Notes: generated by a model from the sequence alone, not told the origin. Counted from the first letter of the stretch, positions 1 to 6,906 are shown. The stretch: DNA of 16,497 nucleotides from WLMZ01 sp031410915 (GCA_031410915.1 JANNZY010000195.1:1-16497), one strand, 5' to 3'. Numbers and translations: made by a program.

Positions 1-52
1 CTACGAGCGAACATCGGACGACGTCGTGCGCTGGGACATCGGCGTCGGCTGA
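1..52 (+). CDS. 3' end of an unidentified protein (partial)
   Basis: The first complete codon is at 2-4 and the frame stays open to a TGA at 50-52, giving a tail that reads YERTSDDVVRWDIGVG. Codon choice is GC-rich at third positions like the genes around it, and the next gene is in the same orientation, so this is probably the C-terminus of an upstream gene. Sixteen residues are too few to assign a family. In other actinobacteria various peptidases or hydrolases sit at this position, but nothing visible here supports a choice. Confidence 0.45.
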   Translation, partial: YERTSDDVVRWDIGVG

Positions 53-122
53 GGCCAGTGCTCGCGCCACTCGGATGCTTGGTGTTCGGCATCATCGTTG
101 GCGCTACGGTGACAGCCGGAAA

Positions 123-1550
123 ATGTCACTTGTGGAGGTGGTCCTTCTGGCCGAGCAATTCGATCTCGTGATCATCGGCGGCGGCCCGGGGGGCTATGGC
201 GCAGCGCTCTATGCTGCGTCGGCCGGTCTGAACGTCGCCATCGTCGAGAAAGACGCCCTGGGAGGCACCTGTCTGAATCGGGGTTGCATCCCGGCCAAGG
301 CCTTCCTCGAGACCGCGGCCGTGCAACGTCACGTCAGCCACGCCGCGGAGTTCGGCATCGAGATCAACGGCACGTCGTCGGTCAACTTCGCCGTCACCCA
401 GGCCCGCAAGCAAAAGTTGGTCGACGGGCTCGTGCGTGGCGTCGGCGGTCTGATGAAGGCCCGCAAGGTCACCGCCCACACCGGCACCGGCTCGCTCGGC
501 CCGGATCGTGTCGTCACCGTCCGCCTCGCCGATGGCGGCACCGCAGAGCTGCAGGGCCGCAACGTGATCCTCGCCGCAGGGTCGGCACCACGCACCATCC
601 CGGGCTTCGATCGCGGTGGCCCGATCATGACCAGCGACGAAGTGCTGATGCTGGACCACATCCCGCCTCGCGTCGTCGTCATCGGCGGCGGTGCCATCGG
701 CTGCGAGTTCGCGTCCACGTTCGCCGACCTCGGGGCACAGGTCACGATCCTCGAGGGCTTGCCCAAGATCTTGCCCGGCCTCGACGCCGACGTCGCGAAC
801 GTCGTGGTGCGCAGCTTCCGCAAGAAGAACATCGACATCAAGACCGGGGTCGCAGTCACCGGCCACACACCGAACGGCAGCGGAGGTACCACCGTCCACT
901 TCGGCGACGGCGAGCACATCGAAGTCGATGCCGTCATCGTCTCGGTCGGTCGCCGGCCGTATTCGGACGAGCTCGGTCTGCAGGGCACCGGTGTGCAGGT
1001 CACCGACCGCGGGTTCATCGATGTCGATCAGTTCTGCCGTACCGGAGAGCCCGGCGTCTACGCGATAGGCGACATCATCAACACGCCGCAGCTGGCCCAC
1101 GTCGGCTACGCCGAGGCCATCCTCGTCACCAAGGACATCCTCGGCGAGAATCCGATGCCGATCATGTACGACCGCGTGCCCTGGGCCATCTACTCTCACC
1201 CCGAAGTCGCCTGGGCCGGTCCCGGCGAGGAGGCCGCCACAGCCGCCGGCTACGACGTCGTCGTCGCCAAGCACCAGTTCCGCGGCAACAGCCGGGCCCA
1301 GATCCTGGGCGAACTCGACGGACTCGTGAAGGTCATCGCGAAGAAGAACCCGGACGGCACAGCCGGTCAGGTGCTGGGCGTGCACATGGTCGGCCCGTGG
1401 GTCACCGAGCAGCTGTCCGGCGGTTACCTCGCGGTGAACTGGGAGGCGACAGTCGCCGAAGTCGCCGAATTCATCCAGCCGCATCCCAGCCTCACCGAGC
1501 TGTTCGGTGAGACGATGTTGTCCCTGACCGGACGTAGCCTCAACGCCTGA
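123..1550 (+). CDS. lpdA: dihydrolipoyl dehydrogenase (E3)
   Basis: FAD-dependent enzyme that reoxidises dihydrolipoamide on E2 with NAD+; cytosolic part of 2-oxoacid dehydrogenase complexes. Numbered from the CTG at 147 (467 aa, a normal family length), residues 8-16 form the FAD GxGxxG motif (VIIGGGPGG). Cys42 and Cys47 form the redox disulfide (GGTCLNRGCIP), VVIGGGAIG is the NAD-binding motif, GVYAIGDI is the second FAD motif, and His446-Glu451 (HPSLTE) is the C-terminal catalytic pair. The listed start is the ATG at 123, the nearest downstream-most ATG, but its Shine-Dalgarno is weak. A strong GGAGGTG at 134-140 sits 6 nt before an in-frame CTG at 147, which would give the usual compact N-terminus (MAEQFDLVIIGGG); I think this is the real start. 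The E2 gene follows 35 nt after the stop, so the two are probably one operon. Confidence 0.95.
   Translation: MSLVEVVLLAEQFDLVIIGGGPGGYGAALYAASAGLNVAIVEKDALGGTCLNRGCIPAKAFLETAAVQRHVSHAAEFGIEINGTSSVNFAVTQARKQKLVDGLVRGVGGLMKARKVTAHTGTGSLGPDRVVTVRLADGGTAELQGRNVILAAGSAPRTIPGFDRGGPIMTSDEVLMLDHIPPRVVVIGGGAIGCEFASTFADLGAQVTILEGLPKILPGLDADVANVVVRSFRKKNIDIKTGVAVTGHTPNGSGGTTVHFGDGEHIEVDAVIVSVGRRPYSDELGLQGTGVQVTDRGFIDVDQFCRTGEPGVYAIGDIINTPQLAHVGYAEAILVTKDILGENPMPIMYDRVPWAIYSHPEVAWAGPGEEAATAAGYDVVVAKHQFRGNSRAQILGELDGLVKVIAKKNPDGTAGQVLGVHMVGPWVTEQLSGGYLAVNWEATVAEVAEFIQPHPSLTELFGETMLSLTGRSLNA
134..149 (+). promoter_or_regulatory. Shine-Dalgarno (134-140) and probable CTG start (147-149) of lpdA
   Basis: GGAGGTG at 134-140 is the best ribosome binding site near this gene. 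The codon 6 nt further on in frame is CTG, followed by GCC GAG CAA TTC GAT, which matches the expected beginning of dihydrolipoyl dehydrogenases. The upstream ATG at 123 and GTGs at 132 and 138 would place or overlap the Shine-Dalgarno inside the coding region and add residues before the FAD motif that the family usually lacks. Confidence 0.5.
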
Positions 1551-1585
1551 GGCGACCCGGAACGCCACGCTCTCGAGAGGAAGAA

Positions 1586-3121
1586 ATGGCCGATATCACA
1601 CTGCCGCAACTGGGCGAAACCGTCACCGAAGGCACCATCACCCGGTGGTTCAAGAAGATCGGTGACAACGTTGCGGCGGACGAACCGTTGTTCGAGGTCT
1701 CGACCGACAAGGTCGACACCGAGGTGCCGTCACCGAGCGCCGGCGTTCTCACCGAGATCCGTGCCCAGGAGGGCGACACCGTGCCCGTCGGCGCCGTGAT
1801 CGCCGTGGTCGGTGCCGCTGGAGCCGATGCCGCCGCGCCGGCCACCCAGGCGCCCCACGCCGCGCCGGCCCCCGAGGCCGGCACTGCGCCGGCTCCGGTT
1901 CCCGAACCGGCGCCTGCCGCTGAGGCTGCGTCGGCACCCGCCACGCTGATCGAGGCCCCGCCGCAGGCCGCACCTGTGGCCGACGCCGGCACGGCTGCAG
2001 TTGAGGTCGATCCGGCACCCGCAAGCTCTGATGACAACCGCCTGCTCTCGCCGGTGGTGCGTCGGTTGGTGGCCGAGCACGACATCGACACGAACGCGCT
2101 CACGGGCACCGGGCCCGGCGGCCGCATCACTCGCGAGGACGTCCTCGACCACATCGACCGCGTCGCATCCGGTGGCACCGCGGCGGCCGCGGCTCCGGCT
2201 TCGGCCACTCCTGCACCGGCAGCCGCTGCGCCAGCGCCGTCACCGGCCGCTCCCGCACCCGCGGCTCCCGCACCGGCCGCTCCCGCACCGGCCGCGGCCA
2301 GTCCCGCAGCAGCCGCCGCGTCTGCGCCAGCACTGGCGGCTCCCGCACCGGCCGCACCCGCACCGGCTGCTCCTGCAGCTTCGCCGGCACCAGCTGCAGC
2401 GATCACCGATCGCGACGAGGTCGTCGGGCTCAGCAAGATCCGCAAGCTGACCGGCGCGCACATGGTGATGAGCCTCGGTGTCAGCCCGCACGCGTTCAGC
2501 GTCGTCGAGGTGGACTTCGCCAACGTCGACGTCACCCGCAGCGCGGTGAAGGGCGAGTGGAAACAGACCGAGGGCTTCAGCCTCACCTACCTGCCGTTCA
2601 TCTCCAGGGCCGTGGTCGACGCACTGCGCGACTTCCCGCACCTCAACGCGACGGTCGATGGCGACAACCTCGTCGTCCACCACTTCGTCGACCTCGGCAT
2701 CGCCGTCGACCTCGAGTTCACCGGCCTGCTCGTGCCGCTCGTGCGCAGCGCGGAGACGAAGCGGTTGCGTGCCATCGCCGGCGAGATCAACGATCTCGCT
2801 GGCCGGGCCAAGTCTCGCAAGCTGCGCCCGGACGAGATCTCCGGTGGCACGTTCACAATCAGCAACAACGGCTCGGCCGGCAGCGTGCTGACGATGGCCA
2901 TCATCAACCAGCCCCAGGTGGCGATCCTTTCCACCGACGCCATCGTGCGCAAGCCCGTCGTTGTGCCGCTGGCCGGTGGCGGCGAAGGCATCGCCATCCA
3001 CCCGGTCGGAAACCTGGCGATGAGCTGGGACCACCGTGCCTTCGACGGCGCGTACGCCGCCGGCTTCCTGGTCAAGGTCAAAGAGATCCTCGAGCATCGC
3101 GACTGGAACGCCGAGCTCTGA
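1586..3121 (+). CDS. sucB: 2-oxoacid dehydrogenase E2, dihydrolipoyl acyltransferase
   Basis: Core acyltransferase of a pyruvate or 2-oxoglutarate dehydrogenase complex; actinobacteria often share one E2 between the two. The 511 aa hold one lipoyl domain (about 1-76; lipoyl lysine Lys42 in STDKVDTEV) and an Ala/Pro linker. A peripheral-subunit-binding domain follows (about 152-190, LLSPVVRRLVAEHDI and GPGGRITREDV), then a second, very Ala/Pro-rich linker (about 194-272). The catalytic domain is about 278-511, with the HxxxDG active site at His483 and Asp487 (WDHRAFDGA). The ATG at 1586 has a good Shine-Dalgarno (GAGAGGA). It lies between E3 and the LipB-LipA gene that should modify Lys42. No E1 gene is in the window, so the symbol sucB is conventional: substrate specificity (succinyl, acetyl or branched-chain) cannot be read from this context. 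Confidence 0.92.
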   Translation: MADITLPQLGETVTEGTITRWFKKIGDNVAADEPLFEVSTDKVDTEVPSPSAGVLTEIRAQEGDTVPVGAVIAVVGAAGADAAAPATQAPHAAPAPEAGTAPAPVPEPAPAAEAASAPATLIEAPPQAAPVADAGTAAVEVDPAPASSDDNRLLSPVVRRLVAEHDIDTNALTGTGPGGRITREDVLDHIDRVASGGTAAAAAPASATPAPAAAAPAPSPAAPAPAAPAPAAPAPAAASPAAAAASAPALAAPAPAAPAPAAPAASPAPAAAITDRDEVVGLSKIRKLTGAHMVMSLGVSPHAFSVVEVDFANVDVTRSAVKGEWKQTEGFSLTYLPFISRAVVDALRDFPHLNATVDGDNLVVHHFVDLGIAVDLEFTGLLVPLVRSAETKRLRAIAGEINDLAGRAKSRKLRPDEISGGTFTISNNGSAGSVLTMAIINQPQVAILSTDAIVRKPVVVPLAGGGEGIAIHPVGNLAMSWDHRAFDGAYAAGFLVKVKEILEHRDWNAEL

Positions 3122-3567
3122 TGAACCCGGGACGAGCTGGATCGTGCCGGTGTCAACGGCAGGACTCAGCGAGACGTGCCCCTCGTCCTCCCACCCCGGC
3201 GGATGTTGCCGCCGCGAACGGCACGATCCCGCGCGGTGACGGTGCGGGCGGTTTGGTGCTGGGTGTTGCCGCGGTGAGCGGCACGATCCCGCGCGGTGAC
3301 GGTGCGGGCGGTTTGGTGCTGGGTGTTGCCGCCGCGAGCGGCATGATCTCGCGCGGTGACGGTGCGGGCGGTTTGGTGCTGGATGTTGCCGCCGTGCGCG
3401 GCACGATCCCGCGCGTACACGGCGCCAGCGGTTTGATGCTGGGTGTTGCCGCCGGGTGTGGCACGATGCAGCGCGGTGCACGACTTGTTGGCCGGACGCG
3501 CTGCATGTTGCCGGTCCGACCGGAACGATCCAGCGCTGCGATGGTGTCGGGTGACGGCGATGACTGA
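3121..3567 (+). CDS. doubtful 148-codon reading frame across the 60-bp repeats
   Basis: An ATG at 3121-3123 overlaps the E2 stop (TGATG), and the frame stays open through the whole repeat array to a TGA at 3565-3567, overlapping the LipB-LipA ATG at 3560 by 8 nt. Because most repeat units are 60 nt, the product has a 20-residue repeat (GTIPRGDGAGGLVLGVAAVS and variants). For coding: overlaps at both ends typical of translational coupling, while the lipBA frame has a stop in the copy at 3261-3320 and the third frame has one in most copies. Against coding: third-position GC within a unit is about 75%, below neighbouring genes, and no family or signal is recognisable. It may instead be non-coding repeat that happens to be open. 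Confidence 0.2.
   Translation: MNPGRAGSCRCQRQDSARRAPRPPTPADVAAANGTIPRGDGAGGLVLGVAAVSGTIPRGDGAGGLVLGVAAASGMISRGDGAGGLVLDVAAVRGTIPRVHGASGLMLGVAAGCGTMQRGARLVGRTRCMLPVRPERSSAAMVSGDGDD
3139..3550 (+). repeat. 60-bp tandem repeat array with conserved hairpin
   Basis: Direct copies begin at 3201, 3261, 3321, 3381 and 3441, spaced exactly 60 bp; a diverged sixth copy begins near 3503. The first three are nearly identical and copies decay towards the lipBA side. Every copy carries TGCCG, seven variable bases, then CGGCA and ACGATCC, for example 3207-3223; in the fifth copy the second arm is TGGCA and in the sixth CGGAA. At 3139-3161 the same motif occurs in inverted orientation, so the direct array is bounded on the left by an opposed copy. 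A second potential hairpin per unit is CCCGCGC with GTGCGGG around a 7-nt loop (one G-T pair). It fills the gap between the E2 gene and lipBA. Confidence 0.95.
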
Positions 3568-5425
3568 AGTGGAGCGCTCGGTCGAGACAGCCGATGCGGC
3601 AGCTGCCGGGCCGCTTCGTGTGCGGTGGTTGGGGCGGGTGCCGTACCGCGAGGCACTTGCGGTGCAGCAGGCGCTGTTCGAGCACGGTACGTCCAACCAC
3701 CTGTTGCTCCTCGAGCACCCGCACGTGTTCACCCATGGGCCGCGTTCGGACCTGTCGATCAACGTGCTCGTCGAACCGGCGTCGGTCGGGGCCGAACTCG
3801 TGCCGGTTCACCGGGGCGGCGACGTCACCTATCACGGACCAGGTCAGGTCGTCGGCTACCCCATTCTGTCGTTGCCACCCAAGCACGGCGGCTCCGGCCC
3901 GCCTGACTCGGTGGCGCATGTCTGCACGGTCGAGCAACTGATCATCGACACGCTGGCCGAGCTCGGTTTGTCGACGGCCGGTCGCTTGCCGGGATACCCA
4001 GGAGTCTGGATCGACGCCGCCGGCCCCGCACCGCGCAAGATCTGCGCAATCGGAGTGCGCGTGTCGCGAGGCCGCAGCATGCACGGCTTCGCGCTCAACG
4101 TCGAAACCGATATGCGCTATCTACGTGACTACATCATTCCCTGCGGCATCGCCGACCGACCGGTCACGTCGTTGCGTGAAGAAGGCGTCGAGGCGTCGAT
4201 GGTCGAAGTGATCGACATCGTCGCCCGACTCGCTGCGAAGCGATGGGGGAGCGGCATCGAACGCCAAGACGTCGCCTGGCGCGAGCGCCCCGATGATCTC
4301 TCCCTCTTCTCGCGTGGCCACGGTGCCGGTGCCCCGATTCGCTCCGCGCGAGCGCATTTCGGCGACGCCTCCGTTGGCGAAGCAGGTGGCACCATCATGG
4401 CTGCAGGTGACGGCACATCGTCGCACGCCGATGATCGAGGTGCGGCCGGCGACGGCGCTGCGGCCCGCGACTCGGCGATGCCTCACCGCGCAGAGCCGGT
4501 GCGGATGCTCGGCCGACTGGCCCAGGCGGGTGTCGGCGCGGGTCTGCCCGTCGCCGAGCGCAAACCGCAGTGGTTGCGGCCCAAGGTGCACCACGGTCCG
4601 GAGGTGCTGTCGCTGAAGCGCACCGTTCGCGACCTCGGCCTGATCACCGTGTGCGAGGAAGCGGGCTGCCCCAACCTCAGCGAGTGCTGGTCGGACGGCA
4701 CAGCCACGTTCATGGTGCTCGGCGAGCGTTGTACTCGTGCGTGCGGCTTCTGCCTCGTCGACACCCGCAAGCCCGAGGCTCCGTCGGCCGACGAGCCGGA
4801 GCGAGTGGCCGATGCCGTCGAACGGATGGGCTTGGCCCACGCCGTGCTCACGATGGTGGCTCGCGACGACCTCGTCGACGGTGGCATGGCCCACGTCGCG
4901 GCGTGCGTTCACGCCATACGCGAGCGCACGCCGGGCGCACGCATCGAGACGCTCGTGTCCGATGCGAAGGGCGATGAGACCTCGATCGAGCTCCTGCTCG
5001 CCGCCCGCCCCGACGTGTTCAACCACAACCTCGAGACGGTGCCCCGGCTCCAACGAGCGGTGCGCCCGTCGGCCGGTTATGCCCGCAGCCTGTCAGCGCT
5101 CGCTCGTGCCAAGGCCGCGGGCCTGACGGTGAAGTCGGGCCTGGTCGTCGGCATGGGCGAGACGGTCGCCGAGGTCGACGGCGTGTTGGTTGATCTCGCG
5201 TCAATCGGTGTCGACATCGTCACGATCGGCCAGTACCTGCGTCCCACGTCGCACCACCTGCCGGTCGACCGCTGGATCGAGCCGCACGAGTTCGATCGCT
5301 GGAAGGTCGTGGGCGAGTCGCTCGGCATCGGCCACGTCGAGTCGAGCCCGCTCACCCGCAGCAGCTACCACGCCAAGCAATCCGCCGAAGCCGTCGCCAC
5401 CCCCGTCTCGCTCAACTCCCGCTGA
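3560..5425 (+). CDS. lipBA: fused octanoyltransferase–lipoyl synthase (LipB-LipA)
   Basis: One 621-codon frame covers both steps of lipoate assembly. Residues about 18-240 are LipB, which moves octanoate from acyl carrier protein to the E2 lysine: RGGDVTYHGPGQ at 85-96, catalytic Lys160 (PRKICAIG) and Cys195 (IPCG). Residues about 310-621 are LipA, the radical-SAM enzyme adding two sulfurs: auxiliary-cluster cysteines 365, 370 and 376 (CEEAGCPNLSEC), SAM-cluster cysteines 391, 395 and 398 (CTRACGFC), and the C-terminal RSSY at 600-603 with its cluster-binding Ser. The residues between (about 245-310) are an Ala/Gly/Asp-rich linker with no stop codon. An internal ATG at 4397, preceded by AGGTGG, could also yield free LipA. 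The frame extends upstream to a GTG at 3443 inside the repeats; I chose the ATG at 3560 because LipB similarity begins shortly after it. Confidence 0.93.
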   Translation: MTEVERSVETADAAAAGPLRVRWLGRVPYREALAVQQALFEHGTSNHLLLLEHPHVFTHGPRSDLSINVLVEPASVGAELVPVHRGGDVTYHGPGQVVGYPILSLPPKHGGSGPPDSVAHVCTVEQLIIDTLAELGLSTAGRLPGYPGVWIDAAGPAPRKICAIGVRVSRGRSMHGFALNVETDMRYLRDYIIPCGIADRPVTSLREEGVEASMVEVIDIVARLAAKRWGSGIERQDVAWRERPDDLSLFSRGHGAGAPIRSARAHFGDASVGEAGGTIMAAGDGTSSHADDRGAAGDGAAARDSAMPHRAEPVRMLGRLAQAGVGAGLPVAERKPQWLRPKVHHGPEVLSLKRTVRDLGLITVCEEAGCPNLSECWSDGTATFMVLGERCTRACGFCLVDTRKPEAPSADEPERVADAVERMGLAHAVLTMVARDDLVDGGMAHVAACVHAIRERTPGARIETLVSDAKGDETSIELLLAARPDVFNHNLETVPRLQRAVRPSAGYARSLSALARAKAAGLTVKSGLVVGMGETVAEVDGVLVDLASIGVDIVTIGQYLRPTSHHLPVDRWIEPHEFDRWKVVGESLGIGHVESSPLTRSSYHAKQSAEAVATPVSLNSR

Positions 5426-5446
5426 CCCCGTTCCGGCCAATGCGCC

Positions 5447-5684
5447 GCACGGTCCGCCCGCGGGTGTGCCCGCCGTCGTCCCGGCCGCGCAACTTGCCCA
5501 CGCGTGGCCGTGACGTCGCCCGGGGCGCATGTTCCGCCGGCGCGTGGGCGATGTGTTGCCCGAGTGCACGGTCCGCCTGCGGGTGTGCCCGGCGTCGTCC
5601 CGGCTGCGCAACTTGCCCACGCGTGGCCGTGACGTCGCCCGGAGCGCACGGGCCGGCCACGCGTGGGTGCTGGGTGTGCTGGGT
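5447..5684 (+). repeat. 119-bp tandem repeat, two copies
   Basis: Copy one is 5447-5565 and copy two 5566-5684. The first 84 or so bases of each differ at only about four positions; the last third is more diverged. Each copy contains the perfect palindrome CCACGCGTGG within its conserved part, and the diverged end of copy two has it again. Copy one ends in a hairpin at 5546-5561 (GGGCGA, loop TGTG, TTGCCC). The array lies between the lipBA stop and the peptidase gene (5426-5735). I see no credible gene in this 310-nt stretch, and no similarity to the 60-bp or 109-bp repeats elsewhere in the window. Confidence 0.9.
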
Positions 5685-5714
5685 GCTGGGTGCGGCAGCG
5701 GTGGGCGCGGTGGG
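5665..5714 (+). other. G-quadruplex motif upstream of the M24 peptidase gene
   Basis: GGG runs at 5665-5667, 5672-5674, 5681-5683 and 5688-5690 are separated by loops of 4, 6 and 4 nt, meeting the usual four-run intramolecular G-quadruplex definition. Further GGG runs follow at 5703-5705 and 5712-5714. The G-rich strand is the coding strand of the next gene, whose ATG is at 5736. Folding in DNA or in a 5' leader is inferred, not shown. Confidence 0.6.
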
Positions 5715-5735
5715 TGCGTGCGGCAGAATGAGCGG

Positions 5736-6875
5736 ATGAACAACACCGCCGGCGTGTCCGCTCCGCTGTCCACCGAGGTCTACGCCGACCGGATGCGGCG
5801 GGCGCGGGTGCAGATGGAGGAGAAGGGCCTCGACGTCTTGCTGCTGTCGCTCGGGCTCGACCTGCCATACATCACCGGCTACCACGCGATGCCGCTGGAG
5901 CGACTGACGATGCTCGTCGTTCCCCGCGACAGCGAGGCCCGCCTCGTCGTGCCCCGCATGGAGGCGGCACGGATCACGCCCCAGCCCGGTGTGTTCGAGA
6001 TCCACCCATGGGGCGAGACCGAGAACCCGGTCGAGATCGTGGTCGAGCTGTCGCAGTCGGGCTCGAACGCGAAGACGTTCGCGATCGGCGACCAGATGTG
6101 GGCCCGCTTCCTGGTCGAACTCCTGCCGCTGCTTCCCGGTGCGCACTACAGCCGCGCCGACGTCGTCACCTCGATGCGGATGACGAAGGACGCGGCCGAG
6201 ATTGCTGCGCTGCTGGCTGCCGGCGCTGCCGTCGACCGCATCGCCGCCCAGCTGCAGGCCGGCGAGATCCCGCTCCTCGGGCGCACCGAGGCCGAGGTCT
6301 CCGCCGACCTGTCCGAGCGCATCGTGGCCGAGGGCCATCAGGTCACCAACTTCGCGATCGTCGCGGCCGGAGCCAATGCGGCGTCACCGCACCACCATCC
6401 GGGCGAGCGCGTGATCGGCCGTGACGAGATCCTGCTGTGCGACTTCGGCGGCACGATGAACGGCTACTGCAGCGACATCACCCGTTGCGTCTACCTCGGC
6501 ACGCCGCCGGCCGAAGTCGCGGAGGCCTATGCGGTGCTGCACGAAGCACAGCGCGCCGCGGTCGTCGCCGGCACCGTCGGCACACCGTGCCAGGAGGTCG
6601 ATCGTGTCGCGCGCCGGATCATCGACACCGCCGGCTTCGGCGAGTACTTCTTCCACCGCACGGGCCACGGCATCGGCATGGACGCGCATGAGGACCCGTA
6701 CATGGTCGAAGGCAATGCGCTCCCGCTCGCCGCTGGTCACGCGTTCAGCGTCGAGCCCGGCATATATCTGGAAGGCAAGTGGGGCATGCGCCTGGAGGAC
6801 ATCGTGGTCGCGACCGCAGACGGCCCGATCCCGATGAACACCGTCAACCACGAGTTGGTCGCCCTCGACGTCTGA
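5736..6875 (+). CDS. M24 family metallopeptidase (Xaa-Pro dipeptidase/aminopeptidase type)
   Basis: Cytosolic two-metal peptidase of the pita-bread fold, probably cleaving Xaa-Pro bonds. The 379 aa have a creatinase-like N-terminal domain (about 14-145) and the catalytic domain (about 150-379). All five metal ligands are present: Asp236 and Asp247 (DFGGTMNGYCSD), His311 (HRTGHGIGMDAHE), Glu340 (SVEPGIY) and Glu354 (MRLEDI). The ATG at 5736 places the N-terminus normally; the frame is open further upstream but runs into the 119-bp repeat. There is no clear Shine-Dalgarno. CAGAAT at 5724-5729, 6 nt before the ATG, could be a -10 box of a leaderless transcript. The gene converges on the thiolase gene. 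The exact substrate (dipeptides, longer peptides or a creatinase-type substrate) cannot be told. Confidence 0.9.
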   Translation: MNNTAGVSAPLSTEVYADRMRRARVQMEEKGLDVLLLSLGLDLPYITGYHAMPLERLTMLVVPRDSEARLVVPRMEAARITPQPGVFEIHPWGETENPVEIVVELSQSGSNAKTFAIGDQMWARFLVELLPLLPGAHYSRADVVTSMRMTKDAAEIAALLAAGAAVDRIAAQLQAGEIPLLGRTEAEVSADLSERIVAEGHQVTNFAIVAAGANAASPHHHPGERVIGRDEILLCDFGGTMNGYCSDITRCVYLGTPPAEVAEAYAVLHEAQRAAVVAGTVGTPCQEVDRVARRIIDTAGFGEYFFHRTGHGIGMDAHEDPYMVEGNALPLAAGHAFSVEPGIYLEGKWGMRLEDIVVATADGPIPMNTVNHELVALDV

Positions 6876-6889
6876 TTCACGTCGAGGGC
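6861..6889. terminator. stem-loop between the convergent peptidase and thiolase genes
   Basis: GCCCTCGACGT at 6861-6871 pairs perfectly with ACGTCGAGGGC at 6879-6889 around a 7-nt loop. The left arm encodes the last residues of the peptidase and the TGA stop (6873-6875) lies in the loop. No T-tract follows on either strand, as is common in high-GC actinobacteria. Position between two convergent genes suggests a bidirectional terminator. Confidence 0.65.
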
Positions 6890-6906
6890 CGATCCGACCC
6901 GACGAA

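Noticed and set aside
126..1568. 480-codon open frame on the minus strand opposite lpdA
   Set aside because: It is the mirror of a high-GC coding region; the composition is Asp/Val/Gly-rich with no motifs, while the plus strand encodes a clear dihydrolipoyl dehydrogenase.
3139..3550. CRISPR array
   Set aside because: Units are contiguous 60-bp direct repeats with graded decay and no unique spacers of uniform length; no cas genes are nearby.
3139..3550. Integron attC sites
   Set aside because: The hairpins lack the expected GTTRRRY/RYYYAAC arms, there are no cassette genes between copies, and no integrase is seen.
3443..3559. N-terminal extension of LipB-LipA from a GTG in the repeats
   Set aside because: The extra 39 residues come from diverged repeat DNA and precede the LipB domain; the ATG at 3560 gives a normal N-terminus.
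2240..4084. 614-codon minus-strand open frame across E2, the 60-bp repeats and lipB
   Set aside because: It is Arg/His-rich and crosses three unrelated plus-strand features; openness comes from GC bias and a 60-nt repeat period that is a multiple of three.
5529..5735. 69-residue N-terminal extension of the M24 peptidase
   Set aside because: It would be encoded by the 119-bp repeat and the G-quadruplex region and has no similarity to the family N-terminus.
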